A DNA stretch of 33,977 nucleotides from JANPBY01 sp031430645 (GCA_031430645.1 JANPBY010000157.1:1-33977), one strand, 5' to 3'. Shown: positions 25,120-33,574, counted from the stretch's first letter. Notes: generated from the sequence alone by a model not told the origin. Numbers and translations are program-made.

Positions 25120-26243
25120 GTCAGCGCGCCGATGATCTCAGCGTGCTAGGCGATGGCGTGCTTGTGGTTGGTACCGGCCTGATCGGCACGTCCATCGGCT
25201 TGGCGCTGAGCGGTCAGGGCTTGTCCGTATGTCTGTTGGACGCGGACCGGGGTCGTGCTGCTTTGGCGGCGGACTTGGGGGCTGGCACTGTGCAAGCCCC
25301 ACTACGTGAGCCGGCCCTCGTGGTTGTGGCCGTCCCCCCAGCTTCGGTAGCTCAGGTCGTTGGGGGCCTCAGTCGTCGTCACCTCAGTGCGAGTTTTACT
25401 GACGTGGCCTCCATAAAGTCTCAGGTTCAGGTGGACATTGAGGCTATGGGCGGGCTGACCGCCCGTTTCGTGGGTGGGCACCCGATGGCAGGTCGCGAAC
25501 GCTCGGGTGCCGCGGTCGCACGAGCCGATTTGTTCGAGGGACGTCCGTGGGTGCTCACCCCGACCGCTGCCACCGGTTCCCTCACCAAGCAACGGGCGAG
25601 CGCCCTGGTGAGCTTGTGTGGCGCCGATGAGGTGCGGGCCGACGCAGCGCGTCACGATGCCGCGGTGGCCCTCGTGTCGCATCTTCCGCAGGTCGTCGCC
25701 AGTCTGACTGCTGGCCAGTTGACTGTGACCGACGCTGACCTGCTCGCTATGGCAGGTCAGGGCATCAAGGACGTGACTCGGATCGCCGCCTCGGACGCGG
25801 CGCTGTGGACCGAGATTCTCGCAGGGAACGCCCGGCTGGTGCTGCCACTTCTGGACGCGCTGGCCGAGGATCTTGACTTGGTGCGGGGGGCGATGAGGTC
25901 GTTGTCTGGCCCGCTGGCGCTGCCCGCGAGTGATCCGGCCAGTTCAGCCGCAGTCTTGACCGAGATGCTCCTGCGCGGAGCGCGCGGAAGGGCACGCCTC
26001 CCGGGCAAGCAAGGGGCGCCTCAAAGGAACTATGTTGCTGTGCAAGTTGTCATCACCGACCAGCCTGGCGAACTCGCCCGGTTGTTCACAGCAGCGGACG
26101 TCGCCGGCATCAACGTCGAGGACGTCACGATCGAGCACGCTGCCGGCCATCCAGTGGGTGTGGTGGAACTCATGGTTGCCCCCGAGCGCGCGGCGGATTT
26201 GGCCTCGGCGCTGCGTGATGATCGCTGGATCGTTCACGGCTGA
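25116..26243 (+). CDS. tyrA: Prephenate dehydrogenase
   Basis: The enzyme oxidatively decarboxylates prephenate toward tyrosine using NAD. The 375-residue protein has the Rossmann motif VVGTGLIGTSIGLAL (from 18), TDVASIKSQV, and the active-site HPMAGRERSGAAVA. A helical dimer domain follows with LVSHLPQVVA and AGQGIKDVTRIA. A C-terminal ACT domain (about 308-375, starting VAVQVVITDQPGELARLF) suggests feedback by tyrosine or another amino acid. It overlaps aroH in ATGA. The full length is typical of ACT-containing TyrA. Confidence 0.95.
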   Translation: MSQRADDLSVLGDGVLVVGTGLIGTSIGLALSGQGLSVCLLDADRGRAALAADLGAGTVQAPLREPALVVVAVPPASVAQVVGGLSRRHLSASFTDVASIKSQVQVDIEAMGGLTARFVGGHPMAGRERSGAAVARADLFEGRPWVLTPTAATGSLTKQRASALVSLCGADEVRADAARHDAAVALVSHLPQVVASLTAGQLTVTDADLLAMAGQGIKDVTRIAASDAALWTEILAGNARLVLPLLDALAEDLDLVRGAMRSLSGPLALPASDPASSAAVLTEMLLRGARGRARLPGKQGAPQRNYVAVQVVITDQPGELARLFTAADVAGINVEDVTIEHAAGHPVGVVELMVAPERAADLASALRDDRWIVHG

Positions 26244-26351
26244 TCCCTTGGCACCCGGCGTCATGCCCCTTCGGGCGCGGCCAGAGCCCTGGTCCGGCCT
26301 TACCCTTGGAACAGAGAACCCGCGACACTCCCTACAACCGAGCCGGTTCCG

Positions 26352-26379
26352 GCTGCCAGCACAGGTGTCGGCTGGCAGC
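26352..26379 (+). promoter_or_regulatory. Perfect 9-bp stem in the cmk leader
   Basis: GCTGCCAGC (26352-26360) and GCTGGCAGC (26371-26379) pair exactly around a 10-nt loop. There is no T-run. The left arm overlaps another possible stem, AGCCGG-TT-CCGGCT (26341-26354), so two folds could compete. The role is unknown. Confidence 0.4.
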
Positions 26380-26433
26380 GAACACGGGACCTCTGCCCCA
26401 GCACCAGCGACCAGCAACCCGAGGAGCCCTGCC

Positions 26434-27138
26434 GTGCCCGAGCCTGGACGCCACGCCTCGACGGTTATAGCCGTCGACGGTCCGTCGGGCTCTGGAAAGT
26501 CCAGCGTGTCGCGTGGAGTGGCCCAACGGCTTGGACTCCGCTACCTGGACACCGGGGCCATGTATCGAGCGATGACTGTGTGGATGCTCGACCACCAGAT
26601 CTCGGTGGATGATGCGTCCGAGGTTGCGCGCACGGCCATGGTTCCGAGGATCGATGCGGGAAGCGACCCGAGCGCACCCACGATCACCCTCGACGGCGTC
26701 GACGTGTCTGGGGCGATCCGAGAGCCGCGTGTCACTGCAGCAGTGAGCGCAGTGAGTTCGGTGCCAGAAGTCCGCGCCCGCCTGCTGAGACTCCAGCGTG
26801 CTGCCCTAGGCGGTGGTGGGATCGTCGTTGAAGGCAGGGACATCGGATCGGTGGTCTGTCCTGAGGCCACCCTCAAGATTTTTCTGACCGCCAGCCCAGA
26901 GGCGCGCGCAGCTCGCAGGAGTCTGGAGTTGAGCGGCGCCGGGCACGTCGAAGCAATCGAGACGACAACGCTCGCCGATCTGGAGCGAAGAGATGCGATC
27001 GACTCGACGCGGGAGTCATCTCCGCTCACCCAGACCGCGGACGCTTTCGTCGTGGATGCCACGTACCTCTCCCTCGAGGAGACGATCAACGCGGTGGTTG
27101 AGCTAGCCAACTCCCGTGTCCCAGGAGGACAGCCATGA
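26434..27138 (+). CDS. cmk: Cytidylate kinase
   Basis: Cmk phosphorylates CMP and dCMP with ATP. The 234-residue protein has the P loop GPSGSGKS (16-23), YLDTGAMYRAMTVWML, VVEGRDIGSVV, and the lid region ARRSLEL followed by RRDAIDSTRESSPL. GTG 26434 is preceded by GAGGAG with 7-base spacing, and the codons upstream are not family-like, so the longer frame from 26032 is rejected. It ends in an ATGA overlap with der. The cmk-der pair is conserved in actinobacteria. Confidence 0.96.
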   Translation: MPEPGRHASTVIAVDGPSGSGKSSVSRGVAQRLGLRYLDTGAMYRAMTVWMLDHQISVDDASEVARTAMVPRIDAGSDPSAPTITLDGVDVSGAIREPRVTAAVSAVSSVPEVRARLLRLQRAALGGGGIVVEGRDIGSVVCPEATLKIFLTASPEARAARRSLELSGAGHVEAIETTTLADLERRDAIDSTRESSPLTQTADAFVVDATYLSLEETINAVVELANSRVPGGQP

Positions 27139-28598
27139 TCATCGAATCAGCATCTGGAACCGGGGCGGCCGAACGGTCCGCCGCCTCCACTGATGACGCG
27201 CTCGAGGACTCGGCCTGGGCCAAGGCTGCGGCTGCCGAGTTCGGTATCGATGATCTGGACGCAGAGCTTGCTGAAACAGCCGCACAGCCGGTGCTCGCTG
27301 TCGTCGGTCGACCCAACGTCGGCAAGTCCACCCTGGTCAACAGAATCCTTGGTCGACGGGAAGCGGTTGTCGAGGACGTGCCCGGTGTCACGCGAGACCG
27401 GGTTGCCTATGACGCGATGTGGAACGGGCGACGTTTCACGGTGGTCGATACCGGAGGATGGGAAAGCGACCCGCAAGGCATGGCGGCGGCTGTTGCCGCC
27501 CAAGCAGAGGTGGCGATCAACGCCGCCGACGCAGTCATGCTCGTGGTTGATGCGACCGTGGGGATCACAGACACCGACGAAGCCGTCGTCCGCGTCCTTC
27601 GGAAGTCCGGCAAGCCGGTCGTTCTGGCCGCGAACAAAGTCGATGACCAGCGCACCGAGTCTGAGGCTGCTGCCTTGTGGAACCTGGGCCTCGGGCAGCC
27701 GTACCCCGTGTCTGCCCTGCACGGGCGGGGGAGTGGCGACCTGCTCGATGCAGTACTCGACGCGCTACCCGAGGCGCCGCGCGACACGTTCGCGACGCAG
27801 GCTGGACCCCGTCGGGTCGCCTTGCTCGGTAAGCCCAACGTCGGAAAGTCGAGTCTGCTCAACCAACTGGCTGGCGAGGATCGAGTCGTTGTCGACCCTG
27901 TCGCTGGCACCACCGTGGACCCCGTTGACGAGCTCATCGAGCTCGGCGGCAAGACCTGGCGCTTCGTTGATACCGCTGGCATTCGGCGTCGGGCGCATGA
28001 GGCCTCGGGTCACGAGTACTACGCGGTCCTACGCACCCAAGCAGCGCTTGAAAAGGCTGAGGTGGCAGTCGTCCTGATTGACGCCAGCCAGCCGCTGACC
28101 GAGCAAGACACTCGAATTCTTTCCATGGTGGTCGACGCTGGTCGCGCTCTAGTGATCGCTTACAACAAGTGGGACCTGCTCGATGAGGAGCGGCGCTACT
28201 ACCTCGAAGGCGAAATCGAGCGAGAGCTCATCCGGATGCCGTGGGCCTTGCGCGTCAATGTTTCGGCTCGCACGGGGCGGCACATGGATCGCTTGGTCCC
28301 AGGTCTCGAGACGGCGTTGGAAGGCTGGGACAGCCGAGTTCCCACCGGCCGCCTCAACGGGTTCCTCGGGGACCTTGTCGCAGCCACTCCGCCGCCGGTC
28401 CGGAGCGGGAAGCAACCCAAGATTCTGTTCGCGACCCAGGCCGCCACTAGGCCGCCAAAGTTCGTGGTGTTCGCCAGCGGTTTCCTTGAAGCTAGCTATC
28501 GGCGGTTCATCGAGCGCCGGCTACGCGAGGAGTTCGGATTCGAGGGCACCCCCATCGAAGTCAACGTGCGGGTTCGCGAGAAGCGCGGCAAGAAGTAG
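27135..28598 (+). CDS. der: Ribosome-assembly GTPase Der (EngA)
   Basis: Der has two tandem GTPase domains and a KH-like domain and helps assemble the 50S subunit. The 487-residue protein shows GRPNVGKS (58-65) and GKPNVGKS (232-239), switch motifs DTGG and DTAG, and NKVD and NKWD. The end RFIERRLREEFGFEGTPIEV is the KH-like C-terminus. The ~50-residue acidic N-terminal extension is usual in actinobacteria. It overlaps cmk in ATGA. A perfect GTCGAC dyad lies 23 bases after its stop. Confidence 0.97.
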   Translation: MIIESASGTGAAERSAASTDDALEDSAWAKAAAAEFGIDDLDAELAETAAQPVLAVVGRPNVGKSTLVNRILGRREAVVEDVPGVTRDRVAYDAMWNGRRFTVVDTGGWESDPQGMAAAVAAQAEVAINAADAVMLVVDATVGITDTDEAVVRVLRKSGKPVVLAANKVDDQRTESEAAALWNLGLGQPYPVSALHGRGSGDLLDAVLDALPEAPRDTFATQAGPRRVALLGKPNVGKSSLLNQLAGEDRVVVDPVAGTTVDPVDELIELGGKTWRFVDTAGIRRRAHEASGHEYYAVLRTQAALEKAEVAVVLIDASQPLTEQDTRILSMVVDAGRALVIAYNKWDLLDEERRYYLEGEIERELIRMPWALRVNVSARTGRHMDRLVPGLETALEGWDSRVPTGRLNGFLGDLVAATPPPVRSGKQPKILFATQAATRPPKFVVFASGFLEASYRRFIERRLREEFGFEGTPIEVNVRVREKRGKK

Positions 28599-28621
28599 CA
28601 GGCTCCACGTCTTAGAAGCGC

Positions 28622-28638
28622 GTCGACGTACGGTCGAC
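28622..28638 (+). other. GTCGAC inverted repeat after der
   Basis: GTCGAC (28622-28627) and GTCGAC (28633-28638) form a 6-bp stem with loop GTACG. It may end the der transcript, but no T-run follows. Confidence 0.35.
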
Positions 28639-28699
28639 CACGCGCGTCCGGCGGGGACAGCCGTTGGGTCAGGTAGGGTTGGGCAGCCCGCAAGGGCGG

Positions 28700-28773
<74 letters not shown>

Positions 28774-28833
28774 CAGTGTGATGTCTCAGGACATCGGAAA
28801 CTGCCGGACCTGCAACTGCAGGTCTGGCAGTTC

Positions 28834-30045
28834 TCATTTCTGGGGCTTTCGGGTGGGTCCTTTTCGTGCTCCGGTGGGCTGGTAGTCGATGTGCGGGTTG
28901 AGGACGAGCTCGCGTATCAGTTCGCCGGTGATCGGGTTGACGATGCGGATGTTGAGGTCTTGCACGAGCAGGATCACGCAGGTTCCCTCGTAGGTTCGCC
29001 CGATGCCGATGTGGTGCAGCCGCCTGTTGTGGCGGATGGTGACTGAGCCGGCTTTGTCGACGCGGTCGTGGCGGACGCGGTCGTGGGTGTATTGGTCGCG
29101 GGGGTCGCCGGGCAGGGCTTTGGGCATCGTGTCGTAACGTGCTGCCGGGGTGGCTCGGTGCGGTAGTGAGCGGTGTGGTCGATGGTGGTTGTACTCCTGG
29201 ACGAACGCCGCGAGCAGGGTTTGGAGTTCGGTGATAGTGCGCGGCTGGGCCGGCTGGGCGCGCAGCCACTTCTTCATGGTTTGTTGAAATCTCTCGACCT
29301 TCCCGCAGGTGGTGGGATGGCCTGGTCGGGAGTTCTTCTGGACGACGTGCAGACGCCTGAGCTCATTTTCGAAGGTGTTGCGGCCACCGCGGCCGCCGGC
29401 GAAGCGGGCGGTGTAGACCATGCCGTTGTCGGTCAGGGTGGAGGTGGGGATCCCGTGCTGGGCAAGGGATTGGCGGAAGGTGGCGGTAACGATGGGTCCG
29501 GTGACCCGGTGGTGCGCGGTGACGTTTAGCGCGTAGCGGGTGCAGTCGTCGAGCCAGCTGATGATCTCTACGTCTAGCGCCGGTGCGCCATCGGGTCCGG
29601 CGAGTCGGTAGTGGGTGAAGTCGGACTGCCAGGTCTCATTCGGCATGGCGGCCTCGAACCGGACGTAGGAGGACTTCGGTCGCTTCCTCGGCTCCGGGGT
29701 GACCAGGCCCGCTTTGGTCAGGTAGCGGGTGATCGTTGATCGTGAGGTGAGGACGCCGTGGTGGTGCTCCAGATGCCAGGCGATGGTGTCCGGGCCGGCG
29801 TCAAGGCCGGCGGAACTCAGCTTCTCTCGGAGGTCGAGGATCACCTCGACGACCGCGGCATCGACGGCCCCGGGGGAGGTCTTGGGGCGTCGAGACCGCG
29901 GTTCGAACGCTGCCTCGCCCTCGGCTTTGTAGCGGGCCATGAGCTTGGAGACCCAGCCCTTGGAGACGTCATACTCGGCGGCGACCTCGGCCTGGGTGCG
30001 GCCCTCGACAGTGACAGCGGTGATGACCAGCCTGGCTTTCGACAT
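28834..30045 (-). CDS. IS481-family transposase
   Basis: The 403-residue protein has an N-terminal helix-turn-helix (TQAEVAAEYDVSKGWVSKLM), then an RNase H-like integrase core with D142 (WQSDFTH), D206 (LTDNG) and E251 (GKVERFQQ), the DDE triad. YNHHRPHRSLPHRATPAARY is a conserved C-terminal motif of this family. A ~90-residue tail rich in basic residues follows. All catalytic residues and the full length are present, with no frameshift. It reads away from the downstream region, toward the tRNA gene. Regulation may involve the duplicated end motif just upstream (30071-30091). Confidence 0.95.
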   Translation of the reverse strand: MSKARLVITAVTVEGRTQAEVAAEYDVSKGWVSKLMARYKAEGEAAFEPRSRRPKTSPGAVDAAVVEVILDLREKLSSAGLDAGPDTIAWHLEHHHGVLTSRSTITRYLTKAGLVTPEPRKRPKSSYVRFEAAMPNETWQSDFTHYRLAGPDGAPALDVEIISWLDDCTRYALNVTAHHRVTGPIVTATFRQSLAQHGIPTSTLTDNGMVYTARFAGGRGGRNTFENELRRLHVVQKNSRPGHPTTCGKVERFQQTMKKWLRAQPAQPRTITELQTLLAAFVQEYNHHRPHRSLPHRATPAARYDTMPKALPGDPRDQYTHDRVRHDRVDKAGSVTIRHNRRLHHIGIGRTYEGTCVILLVQDLNIRIVNPITGELIRELVLNPHIDYQPTGARKGPTRKPQK

Positions 30046-30070
30046 GACCCAGCATCGAACCCACGAGCAG

Positions 30071-30091
30071 GTTTCCTATGTCCTGAGACAT
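30071..30091. repeat. Extra copy of the IS terminal motif inside the right end
   Basis: This 21-bp stretch matches the left inverted repeat (28781-28801, reversed) at 20 of 21 positions, better than the outer right end does. It lies between the transposase start and the right terminus. Confidence 0.75.
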
Positions 30092-30119
30092 GGGTTTCCG
30101 ATGTCCTGAACCATCACAC

Positions 30120-30132
30120 TGTCAGCCCGACA
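30120..30132 (+). repeat. Right target-site duplication of the IS481 element
   Basis: An exact copy of the 13-bp left duplication TGTCAGCCCGACA. It consists of the last bases of the tRNA-Pro gene plus flanking CA. Confidence 0.9.
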
Positions 30133-30396
30133 AAGGTGATGTTTCATAACATCGCGGACACCCGAACCCACGAAATCGTGTGTTCGGGCGTGGGTCATCG
30201 CCCAGCTGGAGGCTTGGCCACCCTCACCCACCGGAAATCGGTGTTTTCTCTGCGCGATCCATGGAGACTCCCCGCAGTCTGACGCTCCGACGTGTGGTCC
30301 CACGGCATGAAACCCGATTAGGTTCCCAAAAGTTGAAACGGTGGCCGTCGTCCTTCGGCTGGCGAGGACTACCAAAGAAGCTGGGGTCTGATCAAG
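30133..30396 (+). other. Gene-free region with a lone IS481-like end and a large hairpin
   Basis: GTGATGTTTCATAACATC (30136-30153) matches the IS terminus GTGATGTCTCAGGACATC at 15 of 18 positions and has the same orientation as the left end. No partner end was seen downstream. CCCGAAC (30161-30167) pairs with GTTCGGG (30182-30188), with an inner CACGA-AA-TCGTG stem. The rest shows no convincing gene; a minus-strand frame at 30076-30375 crosses the IS boundary and looks spurious. Confidence 0.5.
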
Positions 30397-30891
30397 ATGA
30401 ATCTCAGGCGACGCATTGCCGTTGTCAGTGTGGCAGCCGGTCTTTTCGTGGCGAGCAGTGTCACGGTCCTCGGGCCGGTCGGTCCTGCCTCAGCGGCCGT
30501 GGCCACCGCGGCAAACACTCTCAGTGTGACCTGCCTCGATTGGTACGACTCCAACAAGAAGAAGTGGCACGTCGAGGCCCACGTCAAGGACGGGTTGGGC
30601 AACGGAGTGGTGGGAGCCAAGGTCTTCTTCGAGAACTCTGTGGACACCGGAGATGGCACCGGCCCCAAGGTCTATCAGGTGAGCAGCAGTACGACGACCC
30701 GATTCGGCGGCGTCGGCAAAGGCGCGACCTGCGGGATACGCAAGTCAACCACCGTCACCTCTGACCAGTGCGCCCCGGCCAACAGCCCAAAGGGCCTGTA
30801 CGTCTCCAGGATTACCAACGTGCTGCCGCCTCCCGGGTCCGGCCTGGTATGGGACGGATTGACGCCAGCAAACGGTTACACGCGCAGCTGA
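30397..30891 (+). CDS. Secreted protein, function unknown
   Basis: The 164-residue protein has an N-terminal signal peptide: MNLRRR, a hydrophobic core and a likely cut after PASA at residue 33. The mature part of ~131 residues has three cysteines (46, 112, 125) and an Ig-like strand pattern: HVEAHVKDGLGNGVVGAKVFF resembles bacterial Big_1-type repeats. It ends GLVWDGLTPANGYT, a motif I also associate with other actinobacterial secreted Ig-like proteins. The ribosome site is poor. The gene stands alone between IS debris and a convergent operon. No function is proposed. Confidence 0.7.
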   Translation: MNLRRRIAVVSVAAGLFVASSVTVLGPVGPASAAVATAANTLSVTCLDWYDSNKKKWHVEAHVKDGLGNGVVGAKVFFENSVDTGDGTGPKVYQVSSSTTTRFGGVGKGATCGIRKSTTVTSDQCAPANSPKGLYVSRITNVLPPPGSGLVWDGLTPANGYTRS

Positions 30892-30919
30892 CCAGCACCA
30901 ACAGCGTCAACAGTGGCGC

Positions 30920-31906
30920 TCACCGCGTGTCCCGGGTTCCGGCACGAAGGGTCTCTTCGGAGACCGAGTCGAGGATCCGGGCCACCGCGTGGGACTCCGC
31001 CGAAGTGACAAGAAACTGATCCTCGCCTCGAATGGCCTGGCTGACCGCCTCGACCATGAGCGCGTACGGGTCGCATGCCGCGAACGATTCGATCCGTGCC
31101 TCCTCGCCGTGAACGATCAAACGGCTGCGGGCATGCCAGGAGGTGAACGCATCACTTTCGGGTGGACCACCCAGAGTGATCTCGCCACGCTGTCCTCGGA
31201 TGGCCAGTTCCTGATCCGGTGGGTCATCGATCGACGCTCGGATCGTGATCCGCGCCGCTCCAAGATCGAACTCGGCTTCGGTGGTGAGATCGACCCCCGT
31301 CGGACCCAGTCGGGCCTGGCCAACGACGTTGCCAGCCGCAGCCCCTCCAGTCGCCCAGACCGCGGCGCTGATTGCATAGCAACCCACGTCGTAGAGCGCC
31401 CCGCCGCCACGTCGGGGTTCTAGGCGGTAGTTGCCGGCGGGGACGCCATCGAAGCAAAAGCTCGCTGCGACCGAGGTCACTTCGCCGATCGCGCCGGACC
31501 GGAGCAATGCTTCGGCCCGTCGCGTGCGCGGGTGCCACCGGCACGAGACGGCCTCGACGAGTAGCCGGCCGTGACGCTCGGCCGCCTCGACCATGAGCTC
31601 GACCTCGGTTGCCGTGAGCCCGAGAGGCTTCTCACACAGCACGTGCTTCCCGGCAGCGAGTGATTCGAGGACCCACGACACATGGGCTTCGTTGGTGAGC
31701 GAGATGTAGACGACCTCCACCGAAGGGTTCTCGAGCACCGCCCGGTAGCTGCCGTACGCGCGATCAGGCTCCAGCCGGCGACCACGTTCGATGTCTCGTG
31801 CAGCCACGGCTACGAGGGAGGCGTCGCTTACGGTGTGTACGGCTGGCGCTAGGGCCCGTGAGGCGACGAATCCCGCTCCAAGGAAGCCCCACCCAACCGG
31901 GGTCAC
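30920..31906 (-). CDS. Gfo/Idh/MocA-family oxidoreductase
   Basis: The 328-residue protein begins WGFLGAGFVASRALA, a nucleotide-binding GxGxxx site, and has the family motif CEKPLGLT (EKP at 92-94), where the lysine acts near the nicotinamide. YDVGCYAISAAVWATGG follows. The C-terminal alpha/beta sheet is typical of the dehydrogenase fold. Such enzymes oxidise or reduce sugars, inositols or dihydrodiols. GTG 31906 overlaps the upstream gene stop in GTGA, so the two are co-translated. The substrate is unknown, but pairing with the fusion gene suggests one sugar pathway. Confidence 0.92.
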   Translation of the reverse strand: MTPVGWGFLGAGFVASRALAPAVHTVSDASLVAVAARDIERGRRLEPDRAYGSYRAVLENPSVEVVYISLTNEAHVSWVLESLAAGKHVLCEKPLGLTATEVELMVEAAERHGRLLVEAVSCRWHPRTRRAEALLRSGAIGEVTSVAASFCFDGVPAGNYRLEPRRGGGALYDVGCYAISAAVWATGGAAAGNVVGQARLGPTGVDLTTEAEFDLGAARITIRASIDDPPDQELAIRGQRGEITLGGPPESDAFTSWHARSRLIVHGEEARIESFAACDPYALMVEAVSQAIRGEDQFLVTSAESHAVARILDSVSEETLRAGTRDTR

Positions 31907-33525
31907 GCGGGACGCACCTGCCGCCCTCCGGACAATGCTGACTCGGCCGCCGCCTCCATGACCGAGACCACGTGACGCGACTGCTCGGGATCGACGCTCA
32001 TCGGGATGCCGTCGAGAAGCAGGTCGGCGAGCTCGCGATGGAACGGCTGCGGAGGGGAAGCAGGCAGTGCTACTGAGGTGACCGAACCGTCGGGGGAGTG
32101 GAGGGCGACGTCGGCTGGGGCGTCGGCAGCCGCGAAGCGTTCCTCGGCGACGGTGCCGATGTCTGTCCTGCTCACGATTCGTTCATATCGCCAATTGGCG
32201 ACCACAGCCCCCTGGGTCCCGAGGACGTACCACTTGGGCTTCGAGGCGGCTGCGACGTCCGAGTGGATGAAGCTAGCCTCCGCGCCGTCGGCGAAGTGGA
32301 GGGTGACGCGAGCGTGGTCGGCGTTGGTGACATCGAGCCAGACCCGTTTGTGTTCCGCCGCTGTGACTGCAACGACCTCGCTGCGATTGAGCAGCAGCAG
32401 CTGGTCGAGGAAGTGGGACCCCCAGTCGAAAATCGCCCCTCCCGAGACACCTGCGTCTGAATGCCAGTAGTTGCAGGGATGTCCGTACTGGCCTACGAAA
32501 GCCTCAAGATGGAAGACGCCACCCAAGACTCCGCCATCAACGAGCCGTTGTAGTGCCAGGAAGTCCGGATCCCACCGCCGGTTCTGGTAGACCACGGCGG
32601 TCCGGTTGACCTCACGCGCCCGGACCAGGACTGCGTCGCACTCCTTGGTCGACAGAGCCATCGGCTTCTCGAGGACGACGTGCTTGCCTGCATCCAGGGC
32701 ACGCAGTGCCCACTCGGCGTGGCTGTCAGGGGGTGTGGAGACGACGACAAGGTCGACTCCTGGAGACTCGAGCATCGCCTGGGCATCGACATAGGGCACC
32801 ACGTCGGGGGAGAGCTGCCTCGCAACGGCGACCCGCGCAGGGTCGCGATCGCAAACGGCAGCAAGACTTAATCCGGGTACGGCCTGCACAGCCCGGTTGT
32901 GTTCATGGCCGATCGCTCCGTAGCCGAGCAGGCCCACCGTCACTGTTGGTGGGGCGATGCGACGCGTGGTCTGGTGGACCCACCGATGCAGCAGTTGGAG
33001 AAAACTCGGGCTGTCCCAGACTGACGGCTCGGCACCGAGCCCAACAATGCCAACACCCGTCGACTCGCGATACGTAAGCACCGGGTGGTCGACGAGCGCC
33101 AGATTCGCGGCGGCCAGGATTGACACGTCATCCTCAACGGTCCGTGCGCGACGGACCCGCGCCTGCAGCGTGAAGTCCGGAGGTACTCGATCGCCAAAGG
33201 CGGCGGAGGAGCGGACGCGAACCTCGTGAGACTGCGACAGGTCACCGGCTGACACACCGGCTCGCTCCTCGATCGATGCGTGGAGCACTGGTTCGCCCGA
33301 CCAGGCGAACAGGACGGGAACACCTGAGTGGGTAAGCGCCAGGAGCTTGTCGACTTCGCCCTTGCTGATGGGTCCTGTGGCGACGGCCAGGGTCGCGCTG
33401 GCATCGCCGGACGGATGCCCCCGAACGAACGTGGCAGCCAACCCGACCGAGGCCAGTCGATCGGCGGAAGGGACCGCAGGCCAATGATCGGAATGCCCCA
33501 GGACCACCACTTCTAGAGTGCTCAT
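31903..33525 (-). CDS. Fusion of a ThuA-like domain and a Gfo/Idh/MocA oxidoreductase
   Basis: The 540-residue protein has two parts. Residues 1-185 form an alpha/beta domain with a ThuA-like end: HPVLTYRESTGVGIVGLGAE, then PSFLQLLHRWVHQ. This is a glutaminase-type fold without a clear catalytic cysteine. Residues ~195-540 are a complete dehydrogenase with GLLGYGAIGHEHNRAV, VVLEKPMALS (EKP at 286-288) and GGAIFDWGSHFLDQ. Family dehydrogenases are usually ~330-400 residues, so the N-terminal half is the unusual part. ThuA proteins act in sugar, especially trehalose, utilisation. ATG 33525 lies inside a 24-bp dyad and 6 bases after a TAGAGT box. It is the first gene of the operon. Confidence 0.85.
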   Translation of the reverse strand: MSTLEVVVLGHSDHWPAVPSADRLASVGLAATFVRGHPSGDASATLAVATGPISKGEVDKLLALTHSGVPVLFAWSGEPVLHASIEERAGVSAGDLSQSHEVRVRSSAAFGDRVPPDFTLQARVRRARTVEDDVSILAAANLALVDHPVLTYRESTGVGIVGLGAEPSVWDSPSFLQLLHRWVHQTTRRIAPPTVTVGLLGYGAIGHEHNRAVQAVPGLSLAAVCDRDPARVAVARQLSPDVVPYVDAQAMLESPGVDLVVVSTPPDSHAEWALRALDAGKHVVLEKPMALSTKECDAVLVRAREVNRTAVVYQNRRWDPDFLALQRLVDGGVLGGVFHLEAFVGQYGHPCNYWHSDAGVSGGAIFDWGSHFLDQLLLLNRSEVVAVTAAEHKRVWLDVTNADHARVTLHFADGAEASFIHSDVAAASKPKWYVLGTQGAVVANWRYERIVSRTDIGTVAEERFAAADAPADVALHSPDGSVTSVALPASPPQPFHRELADLLLDGIPMSVDPEQSRHVVSVMEAAAESALSGGRQVRPA

Positions 33526-33537
33526 GCAGGCACTCTA
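33514..33537 (-). promoter_or_regulatory. 24-bp dyad over the start and -10 box of the oxidoreductase operon
   Basis: TAGAGTGC (33514-33521) and GCACTCTA (33530-33537) are exact inverted repeats separated by 8 bases. On the minus strand the upstream arm contains TAGAGT, a -10-like box 6 bases before ATG 33525. A repressor bound here would block both transcription and the leaderless start. The cognate regulator is not in the window. Confidence 0.6.
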
Positions 33538-33574
33538 AGACAGCTCCTCGCGCTCGGCAGGGTGACGGGTGCGG

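Larger units (their letters stand above)
28776..30119 (-). mobile_element. Complete IS481-family insertion sequence (1,344 bp)
   Basis: The ends are 26-bp imperfect inverted repeats (28776-28801 and 30094-30119; 24 of 26 match, mismatches at positions 9-10) with 13-bp flanking duplications. The single gene, 28834-30045 on the minus strand, encodes an intact IS481-type transposase. Exact target duplications and an intact gene argue for a recent, probably still functional, insertion. A base is ambiguous at each boundary, so a 14-bp duplication is also possible. Confidence 0.93.

Noticed and set aside
28834..28885. Frame 28664-28885 through tRNA-Pro and the IS end
   Set aside because: It crosses the tRNA and the IS boundary and has no recognisable motif.
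30076..30375. Minus-strand frame across the IS right end
   Set aside because: It spans the IS boundary and target duplication, so it cannot be an old gene; no family pattern was seen.
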